A stretch of 64,000 nucleotides of DNA from NCBI RefSeq assembly GCF_037081675.1, contig NZ_JAZAQL010000001.1, positions 1,116,001-1,180,000 of the forward strand. The letters run 5' to 3'. Positions 8,224 through 16,057 of the stretch are shown piece after piece. The position numbers were made by a program, and so were the translations under genes. The stretch's first letter is position 1. Every line of letters starts with the position of its first letter. Under the pieces are notes generated by a model. It searched no databases, was not told where the DNA came from, and worked only from the letters and a program-made list of their open reading frames with translations. The stretch comes from Halorubellus litoreus (GTDB lineage: Archaea; Halobacteriota; Halobacteria; Halobacteriales; Natrialbaceae).

Positions 8224-8694
8224 ATGCTCGAGACTCTCTTCCCGAACGGGATCGCGCAGTACGCGATCGGTGGCGCGCTCGTCGGGCTCGGCGTCGTCAT
8301 CATCTACGTCGGCACCGGTATCATCGCGGGGGCGAGCACGTTCCTGGAGTCGACGTGGTCGTACGTCTCGGACCTGGACCGGTTCCAGCGCCGGAAGTAC
8401 GTCGCGTCCCGCGACTGGCGCGTGGTGTTCACGCTCGGTATCGTCCTGGGGGCGGCCGCGTACACGGCCGCGACCGGTGACTTCAGTTACTCGACGCGCG
8501 TGGAGCCGTGGCGGCTCGTCGTCGGCGGGTTCCTCGTCGGCGTCGGCACGCGCCTCGGGAAGGGGTGCACGAGCGGGCACGGCGTCTGCGGCGTCGGGTC
8601 GCTCTCGCAGACGTCGCTCGTGAACGTCGCCACGTTCCTCCTGGTCGCGATCGGGACCGCGCAGCTGGTGTTCGCGATGGGGGTGCGGCCATGA
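8224..8694 (+). CDS. YeeE/YedE half-transporter (sulfur import), first subunit
   Basis: A 156-aa membrane protein with about four hydrophobic segments. The motif GKGCTSGHGVCG (about residues 112-123) is the Cys-containing signature of the YeeE/YedE (TsuA-like) family, which imports thiosulfate or other sulfane sulfur. It is half the length of bacterial YeeE and is followed, with a 4-bp ATGA overlap, by a second half-protein; the two probably form the full channel. Confidence 0.85.
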   Translation: MLETLFPNGIAQYAIGGALVGLGVVIIYVGTGIIAGASTFLESTWSYVSDLDRFQRRKYVASRDWRVVFTLGIVLGAAAYTAATGDFSYSTRVEPWRLVVGGFLVGVGTRLGKGCTSGHGVCGVGSLSQTSLVNVATFLLVAIGTAQLVFAMGVRP

Positions 8695-9164
8695 GCGCCG
8701 AGCCCCAGGACCGCGGGCTGGCGTTCAACCTGCTCATCCTCGCTGGTGGGCTGGTGTTCGGCGTCGGGCTCGCGGTGAGCGAGATGGCGAAACCGGAGGT
8801 CGTCCTGAACTTCCTGCAGTTCGAGGACTTCGGGCTCGTGTTCGTGATGTTCGGCGGGAGCATCGTCGCGGGCGCGTCGTTCTGGCTGCTGAGCAGGACG
8901 GGGCGGGCCGCGCCGTTGACGGGCCGCGAGTACGCGCGTCGCCTGAAGTCGTTCGACCGGAACGTCCTCGCGGGCGGCGTCGTCTTCGGCGTCGGCTGGG
9001 GGCTCTCGGGTATCTGTCCGGGTGCGGCGTACGCGAGCGTCGGCATCGGGAACCTCACCATCCTCTGGGCGATCGGTGCGATGTTCGCCGGCGCGTACGC
9101 GCAGGCGCTCTGGCGGCAGTGGAGCGCGAGCGACGCGGACGCGGCGACGACGACCGCCGACTGA
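8691..9164 (+). CDS. YeeE/YedE-type half-transporter, second subunit (DUF6691-like)
   Basis: A 157-aa membrane protein with about four hydrophobic segments. The motif GVGWGLSGICPGAAYAS (about residues 102-118) is the second-half Cys signature of the YeeE/YedE fold. The start codon overlaps the stop of the first half-gene (ATGA). Together with rhodanese and TusA it fits uptake of sulfane sulfur coupled to carrier proteins. DUF6691 is my recollection of the name used for this half. Confidence 0.8.
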   Translation: MSAEPQDRGLAFNLLILAGGLVFGVGLAVSEMAKPEVVLNFLQFEDFGLVFVMFGGSIVAGASFWLLSRTGRAAPLTGREYARRLKSFDRNVLAGGVVFGVGWGLSGICPGAAYASVGIGNLTILWAIGAMFAGAYAQALWRQWSASDADAATTTAD

Positions 9165-9702
9165 CCTGCTACGTCGTTGGACCCGGTTCGGTTCCCTTCT
9201 CGCGCAGGGCGCTACGGCTCCCAGTCTCATTCTTCTCCTGATTCCCTGCGTCTGCGCACGGCGTTCGGGATGACCCGGACGTTTCGACGAGCTGCGCGTT
9301 CGATCCTTCGACCATCGGTCGCTCACCCGGGTGACCGTCGTATCAGTCGTTCTTGGTCGTTCCATCATCACACTTTCGTGGTGACGAGCGTTCTCGCTGT
9401 CGTCGCGGTGGGAGACGGGTCACTGGGACAGGTCTCGTGCGCGCGCCGGTGGTCGCTCGGGCGCGCGGCCGGGCTCCGGGTCTCGCTCGGGCGCGCTCTC
9501 GGGCGGGTCGTTCGGGGTGTCGAATCGTCAGTGAGGCGTCGGGTTCGGGCGGTGTAGTCATGCGTAAGTTATGGATGGCGATGGGTTGGGTAGCGAGATA
9601 TAGTATTGTACGCTCTTCCCAAAACCGTTAAGGCCCGCTGTCGGCTACGGTCGACTGCACAGAAATCCATGCTCCACACAATACTGAAGCAGGTGGTCGT
9701 CG
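9165..9702. other. 538-bp gap without a recognisable gene
   Basis: No frame here looks like a halophilic protein. TCGCTCGGGCGCGC occurs twice around 9447-9500. The right part holds the promoter for the downstream pair: AGTATTGTA at 9602-9610, AAACCGTTAAGG at 9622-9633, and an inverted AGTATTGTGTGG (forward CCACACAATACT) at 9674-9685 inside the leader. Confidence 0.6.
9602..9685 (+). promoter_or_regulatory. promoter and operator-like motifs of the TauE unit
   Basis: AGTATTGTA (9602-9610) and AAACCGTTAAGG (9622-9633) repeat the arrangement at the persulfide dioxygenase promoter. A second copy of the motif in reverse orientation (CCACACAATACT, 9674-9685) lies just before the 49-aa gene. Confidence 0.5.
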
Positions 9703-9852
9703 ATGTTCGGCATTGAGATCTCCCAGGGCGTCGTCGACGGGGCGACGCTCATCGGCATCGTACTGCTCGAAGCGATACTCCTCTACGTCGGCTACGGCGC
9801 CCTCGAGAAGCTCCTCGGGCCGCGCCTCACCGCGTTCCTCCGGGGTGACTGA
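9703..9852 (+). CDS. 49-aa single-span membrane protein upstream of TauE/SafE
   Basis: A small reading frame begins MFGIEISQGVVDGATLIGIV and contains one hydrophobic helix (about residues 13-32) followed by a short basic/amphipathic tail ending FLRGD. It ends 2 bp before the TauE/SafE start and shares its promoter. I recall similar microproteins next to TauE/SafE genes in other haloarchaea (possibly the family named DUF7512), which suggests an accessory subunit. This is inference; the gene is easily missed because of its size. Confidence 0.65.
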   Translation: MFGIEISQGVVDGATLIGIVLLEAILLYVGYGALEKLLGPRLTAFLRGD

Positions 9853-9854
9853 CC

Positions 9855-10892
9855 ATGGAGGTCTTCGGGGTCGCACTCTCGCTGCTCGTGATGTTCAGCG
9901 GCTTCGGCCTCCTCATCGGCCTCCTCTTCGGGTTCTTCGGGATGGGCGGGTCGTTCCTCGTCACGCCCGCACTCCTCGTCATGGGGTACAAGACCGACGT
10001 CGCGGTCGCCTCAGGGCTCGCGTTCGTCTTCGGGACCTCCGTCATCGCGACCCTCAAGCACCGCGACCTCGGGCAGGTCGACTACAAGCTCGGCGTGCTC
10101 ATGATCGCCGGCACGACCGCCGGCATCGAGGTCGGGAAGATCGGGTTGCACTGGCTGCAGGACATCGGGCTCGCGAACACCGTCGTCAGCGTCTCCTACG
10201 TGTTCCTGCTCGGCGCCATCGGGGTGTTCATCACGTACAACGCCGTCAAGGGCGACGACGACGGCGGCGTGAGTCACGACGCCGGCGACGACGAGGAACT
10301 GGACGCCGACGACATCCCGGACATCGCGAAGAAGATACAGTCCTACCGCGTCCCGCCGATGATGAAGCTCCGCGGCGGCGTGCGCGTCTCGCTGTGGATG
10401 ATCCTCAGCGTCGCGTTCCTCACCGGCCTCCTCTCGGGGTTCCTGGGGGTCGGCGGCGGGTTCATCCGGATGCCCGCGTTGTTCTACCTCATCGGCGTCC
10501 CGGTGCCGGTCGCGGTCGGGACCGACCTCTTCGAGATCGTGTTCTCGGGCGGTATTGGGAGCTTCCTGTACGCCATCGACGGCGCGGTCGACCTCACCAT
10601 CGTCGCGCCGCTGCTCGCCGGGAGCGCCCTCGGCGCTCGCATGGGCGCGGCCGCGACGAGCCTCGTCGAGGAGTCCGAGATCAAGGTGTACTTCGGCGTG
10701 ATGCTCCTGCTCGGCGCGACCGCGGTCGCGGTCCGCGAGATCGGCGGCATCGTCGAGATGCCCGTGCTCGACCTCGTGAGTCTCGCCATCATCGTCGGCG
10801 CGGCACTCCTCGTGAGTGGCGCGGTCGTCGTGAGCTCGATCCGCGAGCTCCGCGCCGAGGGGACGCGCCCGACCGCGCAGACCGCGGACTGA
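9855..10892 (+). CDS. TauE/SafE-family sulfite/anion exporter
   Basis: A 345-aa membrane protein with two homologous halves: GFFGMGGSFLVTPALLVMG near residue 27 and GFLGVGGGFIRMPALFYLIG near residue 195, the repeated TauE/SafE signature. An acidic cytoplasmic loop (about residues 133-160) joins the halves. Members export sulfite, sulfoacetate or related anions. Placed beside a persulfide dioxygenase, whose product is sulfite, export of sulfite is the likely role. The first half includes TDVAVASGLAFVFGTSV. Confidence 0.85.
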   Translation: MEVFGVALSLLVMFSGFGLLIGLLFGFFGMGGSFLVTPALLVMGYKTDVAVASGLAFVFGTSVIATLKHRDLGQVDYKLGVLMIAGTTAGIEVGKIGLHWLQDIGLANTVVSVSYVFLLGAIGVFITYNAVKGDDDGGVSHDAGDDEELDADDIPDIAKKIQSYRVPPMMKLRGGVRVSLWMILSVAFLTGLLSGFLGVGGGFIRMPALFYLIGVPVPVAVGTDLFEIVFSGGIGSFLYAIDGAVDLTIVAPLLAGSALGARMGAAATSLVEESEIKVYFGVMLLLGATAVAVREIGGIVEMPVLDLVSLAIIVGAALLVSGAVVVSSIRELRAEGTRPTAQTAD

Positions 10893-11064
10893 CCGCGTCG
10901 CGCGCGTCGACCACGACACCGTTTCTCGCCGCTTTCTCCGCCGGCAGCCGACGCCATCGTTCCCTCGCGCGGTCGCTCCATCCTCCGGGCTCGACGACGC
11001 CCGTGCGCGGTGTTGCACACACCGAACAAGACTTTTAGGCGCAGAGTGCGAAGGCCAAGTAACG

Positions 11065-11475
11065 ATGGCAAACTCGATGCAGGAGTACCTCCAGCAGGAC
11101 ATGGAGTGCGAGGGGCTGCTGGAGTGCATCCACGGACTGAAAGAGCTCGACCGGGAGGTCTACATGACGATCGTGGACAGTCCCGAACCGTTGACCGTCG
11201 ACGAGGTCGCCGACCGCGTCGACCGCGAGCGCTCGACCGCGTACCGCGCGGTCAAGCGCCTCCAGCAGACCGGATTCGTCCAGCAGGAGCAGGTGAACTA
11301 CGACCAGGGCGGGTACTACCACGTCTACAAGCCCGTGAACCCGGACGACGTCGCGGACGACATGCAGTCGATGCTCAACGAGTGGTACGCGAAGATGGGG
11401 ACGCTCATCGGCGAGTTCCGCGAGAAGTACGACGAGCAAGCGACCACGCAGGAAGCGACCGCGGCCGGCGAGTGA
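11065..11475 (+). CDS. TrmB/HTH-type transcriptional regulator
   Basis: A 136-aa protein. A winged-helix domain (about residues 25-90) contains LTVDEVADRVDRERSTAYRA, a clear helix-turn-helix, followed by a wing and a helical C-terminus that could dimerise. The short TrmB-like architecture lacks a large ligand domain. It starts about 25 bp downstream of a TTTTAGG-type promoter. Being the last gene of the sulfur cluster, it is the best candidate for the factor that binds the shared TATTGT motif, but this is inference. The next gene begins inside its stop codon (GTGA). Confidence 0.8.
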   Translation: MANSMQEYLQQDMECEGLLECIHGLKELDREVYMTIVDSPEPLTVDEVADRVDRERSTAYRAVKRLQQTGFVQQEQVNYDQGGYYHVYKPVNPDDVADDMQSMLNEWYAKMGTLIGEFREKYDEQATTQEATAAGE

Positions 11476-12305
11476 CGTCCACGGACGGTTCGACGACCAG
11501 CGAGTCGTCGTCGGACGCCGAGTCAGCGCCGCATAGCAAGTCGTCGTCGGACGCCGAGTCAGCGCCGCATAGCAAGGCAGCGTCGCATAGCGACGCCTCC
11601 GTCGACGATGCTGGCGTGGACCCGACGGCCGGTGCGGCCCGGGACCTCGGCCGCGGGCTGTTCGAGGAGGAGATGGGACCGGGGTCGTCGCTCGCGCACC
11701 TCTACCGCGGCGAGATACACCGGATGAAGTTCTGGCGCGAGCGCCTGGACCGGACGACGAACTGGGCGGTGACGACCATCGCCGCCATCCTCACGTTCTC
11801 GTTCTCCAGTCCCGACCACCCGCACTATCTGTTGCTCGCGGGGTCGGTGATGCTCGGTATCTTCCTCGTCATCGAGGCGCGCCGATACCGGGGGTACGAC
11901 GTGTGGCGGAGCAGGGTGCGCGTCCTCCAGGAGAACGTCATCGCGCACGGATTGGACCCGCGAGAGCAGGTGCGGGACGAGCGCTGGCGCGAGCGCCTGA
12001 GCGACGACTACCGCGAGCCCACGTTGAAGATATCCGCGGAGGAGGCGCTCGCGCACCGGTTGCGTCGCGTGTACCTTCCGTTGTTCTCGGTGCTCGTCGG
12101 CGCGTGGGTGGTTCGCGTGACCGTGATGGCGACCGCCGGGTGGCCGACGAGTGCGGCGATCGGGACGATACCGGGACGCGTGACGACGGCCGTGGTCGTG
12201 CTCGCGTACGCGGCGCTGTTCGCGGTGTCGTTCCGGCCGCGCGAGTGGCAGGCGGAGGCGGAGCTGCGGACCGAGGACCTCTCTGCGTGGGACGACCGAC
12301 ACTGA
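11472..12305 (+). CDS. DUF2270 membrane protein
   Basis: A 277-aa protein starting with GTG overlapping the regulator stop. A Ser/Asp/Glu-rich N-terminal region of about 70 residues contains two identical 12-residue repeats. The conserved core starts near HRMKFWRERLDRTTNWAV and has two membrane segments (about residues 93-135), an arginine-rich middle, and two more membrane segments near the end; this matches DUF2270. Function is unknown. Overlap with the regulator suggests co-transcription. The sequence coding its last residues and stop is repeated downstream. Confidence 0.75.
   Translation: MTSTDGSTTSESSSDAESAPHSKSSSDAESAPHSKAASHSDASVDDAGVDPTAGAARDLGRGLFEEEMGPGSSLAHLYRGEIHRMKFWRERLDRTTNWAVTTIAAILTFSFSSPDHPHYLLLAGSVMLGIFLVIEARRYRGYDVWRSRVRVLQENVIAHGLDPREQVRDERWRERLSDDYREPTLKISAEEALAHRLRRVYLPLFSVLVGAWVVRVTVMATAGWPTSAAIGTIPGRVTTAVVVLAYAALFAVSFRPREWQAEAELRTEDLSAWDDRH
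11505..11576 (+). repeat. 36-bp in-frame tandem duplication in DUF2270 gene
   Basis: The 36-bp unit at 11505-11540 is repeated exactly at 11541-11576 and encodes SSSDAESAPHSK twice; a decayed third partial unit follows (AASHSD). It is in frame, in the disordered N-terminal region, about 30 bp after the stop of the preceding gene. Confidence 0.95.
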
Positions 12306-12445
12306 CCGCGTTCGTGCGTCCTCAGACGACCGGCACTGACCGCGTTCGTGCGTCCTCAGACGACCGGCACTGACCGCGTTCGCGCATCCCCAGCGTTGAC
12401 CGTATTCTCGCGCCCCCAGCGCTGACCGCGCTCGCGCTTCGAGCG
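12302..12445. repeat. 34-bp tandem repeat of the DUF2270 gene tail plus decayed units
   Basis: The unit starting CTGACCGCGTTCGTGCGTCC is present at 12302-12335 and 12336-12369, identical over 34 bp. Three shorter, diverged units (about 26 bp, each starting TGACCG) follow to about 12445. The unit contains the end of the DUF2270 gene (codons for DDRH and the TGA stop), so this is another tail duplication downstream of a stop codon. Confidence 0.9.
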
Positions 12446-12466
12446 CTCGCGGCGCGTGCCGTGTTC

Positions 12467-13162
12467 CTAGTCGACGTCGGCGAGGGCGCGATAGATGCGG
12501 TCTCGTTCGAGGTACGCGAGGAGGGTCGCGCCGCCGGCGGCCGCGAGGAGAACGGCGGTCGTGGCGTACGCGTCGGTGGCGACGCCAGCGCCGGCGGTCG
12601 TGAGCACGAGGTAGCCCGGGAACCGACCGAGGACGGAGACGAGCGCGACGTCGCGGGCGTCGAGCCCGAGGAGGCCGGCGGCGAAGCAGACGACGTCGTC
12701 GGGGACGCCCGGGACGAGGAACACGAGGAACGTCGCGAGGAGCCCGCGGCGGTCGACGATCGCGTCCAGTGACGTGAGCGCGTCGTCGTCGACGAGCCGT
12801 TCGACGCGCTCGCGGCCGAGTGCGCTCGCGAGGCGGACGGCGACGTACGTCCCGATGGTCGCTCCGAGGAGGCTGTACGCGACCCCGCGCCACGGCCCGA
12901 ACAGGTAGCCGGCGAGGAACGCGAACGTCTGCCCGGGGATGGGTGCGACGACGACCTGCATCGCTTGCGCGAGGACGAACGTCGCCGGGGCGAGCGGGCC
13001 GGTCGACAGCACGAGCGCGCGGAGGGACTCGAGCGACGTGACGTCCGCGAACGCGCGTCCGAGCGCGGCGACGAGGACGGCGACGAGCACCGCCAGCGCG
13101 GCTGCGTACGCGAGGACGCGACCGCGGTCGACGTCCGGCGCGAGGAGCGAGAGACGCGGCAC
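12467..13162 (-). CDS. TVP38/TMEM64-family (SNARE-associated/DedA-like) membrane protein
   Basis: A 231-aa protein from a GTG at 13162; the frame stays open to an ATG at 13270, but that extension is Arg-rich and atypical, so I prefer the GTG. Core motifs of the VTT domain are present: PIPGQTFAFLAGYLFGPWRG, then GATIGTYVAVRLA, and later FLVFLVPGVPDDVVCFAAGL. These proteins are multi-pass and linked to lipid scrambling or envelope homeostasis. It is downstream of, and co-directional with, another membrane protein gene. Confidence 0.75.
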   Translation of the reverse strand: MPRLSLLAPDVDRGRVLAYAAALAVLVAVLVAALGRAFADVTSLESLRALVLSTGPLAPATFVLAQAMQVVVAPIPGQTFAFLAGYLFGPWRGVAYSLLGATIGTYVAVRLASALGRERVERLVDDDALTSLDAIVDRRGLLATFLVFLVPGVPDDVVCFAAGLLGLDARDVALVSVLGRFPGYLVLTTAGAGVATDAYATTAVLLAAAGGATLLAYLERDRIYRALADVD

Positions 13163-13285
13163 GGGTCCGCGTTCGCAACGCGGGCGCTTGAACGTACGTG
13201 CCGAGGAGGGTGTCGAGAAGGCGAGAAGGGTGCCGAGAATGCGAGCGTGCGAGCGACGGCGTTCCGACATCGAGCGGCGCCGGGG

Positions 13286-13906
13286 TCAGTCGCGGAGGCG
13301 ATCTGCGAGGTGTCGCGCCGGCTCCTCGAGCGGCCCTCGGCCGAACAGCGCGACGACGACGCCACCGCCGGCGTCGAACACGAGGTCGAGCACGGAGTCC
13401 TCGAGGCCGTACACGACGAGCACGGGCTCGAACCCGCCGGCGATGGCGAGCTGGCGCATCGCCTCCTCGCCGACCTCCCAGACGACGCCGGCGGCGAGCG
13501 CGAACGCGACGACGTACGCGCCGAGGAACGGTTGCGGGATGTAGATGCGGCGGTCGTGTTCGTCGAACGCGGTGACGACGACGTACCCGACGCCGGCGAC
13601 GACGCTCGCGGACAGCACGTGCGTGAGGTGGTCCCACCACCAGACGTCGTCGTAGAGCGCGACCATCCCGACGCCGTGCAGGAGGACGGCGACGGCGACG
13701 TACGCGGCGGTCCACGGTGGGAGCGGGACGTCAAGGTCGCGTCGGATGACGCCCGGGAGGTACGAGACGGCGAGCGCGCCGGTGGCGTTCACGATGACGG
13801 AGACGTTCCGCGTGAACGCGCCCACGACGAGGACCGCGACGATGCCGGCGCGCGCGGCTCGCGTGACCTGTCGCGGGTCCAGGAGCGCGCTGCGGAGGGA
13901 GTGCAC
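13286..13906 (-). CDS. multi-pass membrane protein, resembles YjdF/DUF2238 type
   Basis: A 206-aa protein from a GTG at 13906 (the frame stays open further upstream into the divergent gene, but with non-native composition). Five to six hydrophobic segments are visible. The segments VWWWDHLTHVLSASVVAGVG and GLEDSVLDLVFDAGGGVVVA recall the conserved Asp/His pattern of YjdF-type (DUF2238) membrane proteins, though the match is loose. Function unknown. It is divergent from the DUF457-type gene at 13971. Confidence 0.55.
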   Translation of the reverse strand: MHSLRSALLDPRQVTRAARAGIVAVLVVGAFTRNVSVIVNATGALAVSYLPGVIRRDLDVPLPPWTAAYVAVAVLLHGVGMVALYDDVWWWDHLTHVLSASVVAGVGYVVVTAFDEHDRRIYIPQPFLGAYVVAFALAAGVVWEVGEEAMRQLAIAGGFEPVLVVYGLEDSVLDLVFDAGGGVVVALFGRGPLEEPARHLADRLRD

Positions 13907-13970
13907 GCGCTCGGGTACGACACGCGGTGACAAAAAGGTGCAAATACTCGCAGTCCCTACCAGACTATCT

Positions 13971-14573
13971 ATGATGGGGACGACACACGCGTTGGCTGGG
14001 GCGTTCCTCGGGGCGGCGATAGCGGTGGTCGCGCCCGAGTTCGCGGCGGTCGTGGTGGTGGCCGCCGTCGCGGGGAGCGTCGCACCGGACCTCGACATCT
14101 ACCACGGGCATCGACGGACGCTGCACTATCCCGTGTACGGGTGGCTGGTGGCGGCGCCAGCGGTCGCGCTCGCGATGGCGGTGCCGTCCGCGTGGACCGT
14201 CGGTGCGGCGACGTTCCTCGCGGCGGCGGCGCTGCACGCCGGCATGGACGTCTTCGGCGGCGGGCTCGAACTCCGGCCGTGGGAAGCCGGGAGCGAGCGC
14301 GCGGTCTACAGTCACTATCACGGCGCGTGGCTCGAACCGCGACGCCTCGTGCCCTACGACGGGTCGCCGCACGACCTCGGGCTCGCGGGCGCGTTCGCCG
14401 TGGTGCCCGCGACGACGCTCCCGGAGCCGGTTCCGGCGTTCGTCGCCGCGGTCCTCGCGGTGTCGGTCGCGTACGTCGCGCTCCGCAAGCGCCTGGCCGC
14501 GCTCTGGGCGACCGTCGCTCGCGCGCTCCCCGCACCCGTCGCACCGTACGTCCCCGAGCGCTTCTACGACTGA
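13971..14573 (+). CDS. metal-dependent hydrolase-like membrane protein (YbcI/DUF457)
   Basis: A 200-aa membrane protein starting MMGTTHALAGAFLGAAIAVV. Conserved acidic/His residues in THALAGA, SVAPDLDIYHGHRRTLHYP and ALHAGMDVFGGG fit the LexA-binding/YbcI-like family (DUF457), annotated as metal-dependent hydrolases. Four hydrophobic segments are visible. It is transcribed away from the 13286-13906 gene; CAAATAC at about 13941 may be its TATA element. The stop is followed by a short gene-free stretch before the pstS promoter. Confidence 0.75.
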   Translation: MMGTTHALAGAFLGAAIAVVAPEFAAVVVVAAVAGSVAPDLDIYHGHRRTLHYPVYGWLVAAPAVALAMAVPSAWTVGAATFLAAAALHAGMDVFGGGLELRPWEAGSERAVYSHYHGAWLEPRRLVPYDGSPHDLGLAGAFAVVPATTLPEPVPAFVAAVLAVSVAYVALRKRLAALWATVARALPAPVAPYVPERFYD

Positions 14574-14704
14574 CCAACGACCTGTCGCGCGCTCACCTTC
14601 CTCTCCTCGAGAACGCGACCACCCAGTCGCAACCATGTCTACGTTCCCCACACGTCCCGTCAGAGTCGACCCAACCCATATGACCCGAATTGTGGACTAT
14701 GAGC

Positions 14705-14726
14705 GGGGCGTACCCCTATTATAAAC
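14705..14726 (+). promoter_or_regulatory. pstS promoter with upstream palindrome
   Basis: GGGGCGTACCCC (14705-14716), with arms GGGG/CCCC, directly precedes the TATA-like CTATTATAAACC. The start codon is about 33 bp further on. Confidence 0.5.
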
Positions 14727-14758
14727 CGCTTTAGTCGCTATCGAGTGAGTACTCGGTG

Positions 14759-15901
14759 ATGGCCGACAAGTCACAGCGGGTTGCTGACGTCGTATCGCGG
14801 CGGAAGTTCATCGCGACATCCGGCGTGGCCGGTGCCACGGCGGTCGCCGGCTGCATGGGGGACTCGGGCGGCGAAGACACGGAAGCGTCCGACGACGACT
14901 CGTCGGGTGGCGAGTCGACGACGGCGCAGAACGACGACTCCGGAAGCGGTTCCTCGTCGAGCGGTCCGACGACGCTGACGTCCGGTGGGTCGTCGACGGT
15001 GTACCCGATCATGAACACGGCGGCGTCGTACTGGAACGCGAACCGGCCCGCCAGCGACTCGGAGTACTGGCCCCACGGCGAGTACGGCATCGAGACGGAC
15101 AAGGCCCTCGCGGACTACTGGGGTGGCCTCTACGGGTTCCAGGGCGAGGACGGCGACCCGCCGTTCCAGTTCACGGTCGGCCTCTCGCACTCCGGGACGG
15201 GCGTCGAGAAGGTCATGAACGGCCAGCACGACATCGGGAACTCCTCGGGGAACGTCGAGGACGAACTCCCCGACCGCGACTCCTACGACGACTTCGTCGA
15301 CCACGTCGTCGGCGTCGACGGCCAGCCGCTCGTCGTCAGCCAGGAGATCGCCGACGCCGGCGTCGACGAGATCACCGGTGACGAACTCAAGGGCCTCTAC
15401 AAGGGCGAGATCACGAACTGGAGCGAACTCGGCGGCCCCGACAAGGAGATTCAGGTGCTCGGGCGCGTCAAGGGCTCCGGGACGCGCACCAGCTTCGTCG
15501 CGAACGTCTTCGGCAACCCCGAAGAGGACACCTCGGTCGCGAACCGCTTCGGGCAGAACCAGCGCCTCGCGCAGGCGATCGCGCAGGCCGACAACGCCAT
15601 CAGCTACCTCGCGCTCGCGTTCATCGACACCAGCGGTCTCTCACCCATCGCACTCGAATGGGAGGGCACCACCTACAGCTACCAGGACGACCAGAACGGC
15701 CTCGACTCCAAGGCCTACCCCCTCTCGCGTGACCTCCACTGCTACACGTGGCAGGGCACCAGCAAGCAGGAGGCCGCCGTCATCCGCATGGTCCTCAGCG
15801 ACTTCGGCCAGGACACCTTCGTGAAGCCGAACAACTACTTCGCGCTCGGCAAGCGCCGCCAGGAGGAGCAGCTCGCGAAGCTCCCCGAGCCCTCGAACTG
15901 A
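14759..15901 (+). CDS. pstS: PstS-type phosphate-binding lipoprotein
   Basis: A 380-aa protein from the ATG at 14759. It has a Tat lipoprotein signal (SRRKFIATSGVAGATAVAGC), a Ser/Asp-rich linker, and a periplasmic-binding-protein-type II domain: LTSGGSSTVYPIMNTAASYW, VGLSHSGTGVEKVMNGQHDI and VLGRVKGSGTRTSF carry the phosphate-contacting Ser/Thr/Gly residues of PstS. It would capture phosphate outside and hand it to PstCAB. No pstC, pstA, pstB or phoU follows, so it is an orphan here. A PiT-family phosphate transporter lies at 57.1 kb. Confidence 0.85.
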   Translation: MADKSQRVADVVSRRKFIATSGVAGATAVAGCMGDSGGEDTEASDDDSSGGESTTAQNDDSGSGSSSSGPTTLTSGGSSTVYPIMNTAASYWNANRPASDSEYWPHGEYGIETDKALADYWGGLYGFQGEDGDPPFQFTVGLSHSGTGVEKVMNGQHDIGNSSGNVEDELPDRDSYDDFVDHVVGVDGQPLVVSQEIADAGVDEITGDELKGLYKGEITNWSELGGPDKEIQVLGRVKGSGTRTSFVANVFGNPEEDTSVANRFGQNQRLAQAIAQADNAISYLALAFIDTSGLSPIALEWEGTTYSYQDDQNGLDSKAYPLSRDLHCYTWQGTSKQEAAVIRMVLSDFGQDTFVKPNNYFALGKRRQEEQLAKLPEPSN

Positions 15902-16057
15902 GCAGGCGACCAGCTAGACCGATTCGCGGGCGTCGGTCGTCGCGCCACCACGCGTCATCCCACGTCACCGTGCCACCGCCCGCGCTTCTCTTTCGACGCC
16001 AACGCCCCAGAGAGCGACAGCGTCGGTCTCTGCGGTCAGAGGAACCGCGAGGAGGTG

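Noticed and set aside
12467..13270. Longer TVP38-type protein starting at 13270
   Set aside because: The extra 36 residues are Arg-rich and unlike the family; the GTG at 13162 gives a normal start.
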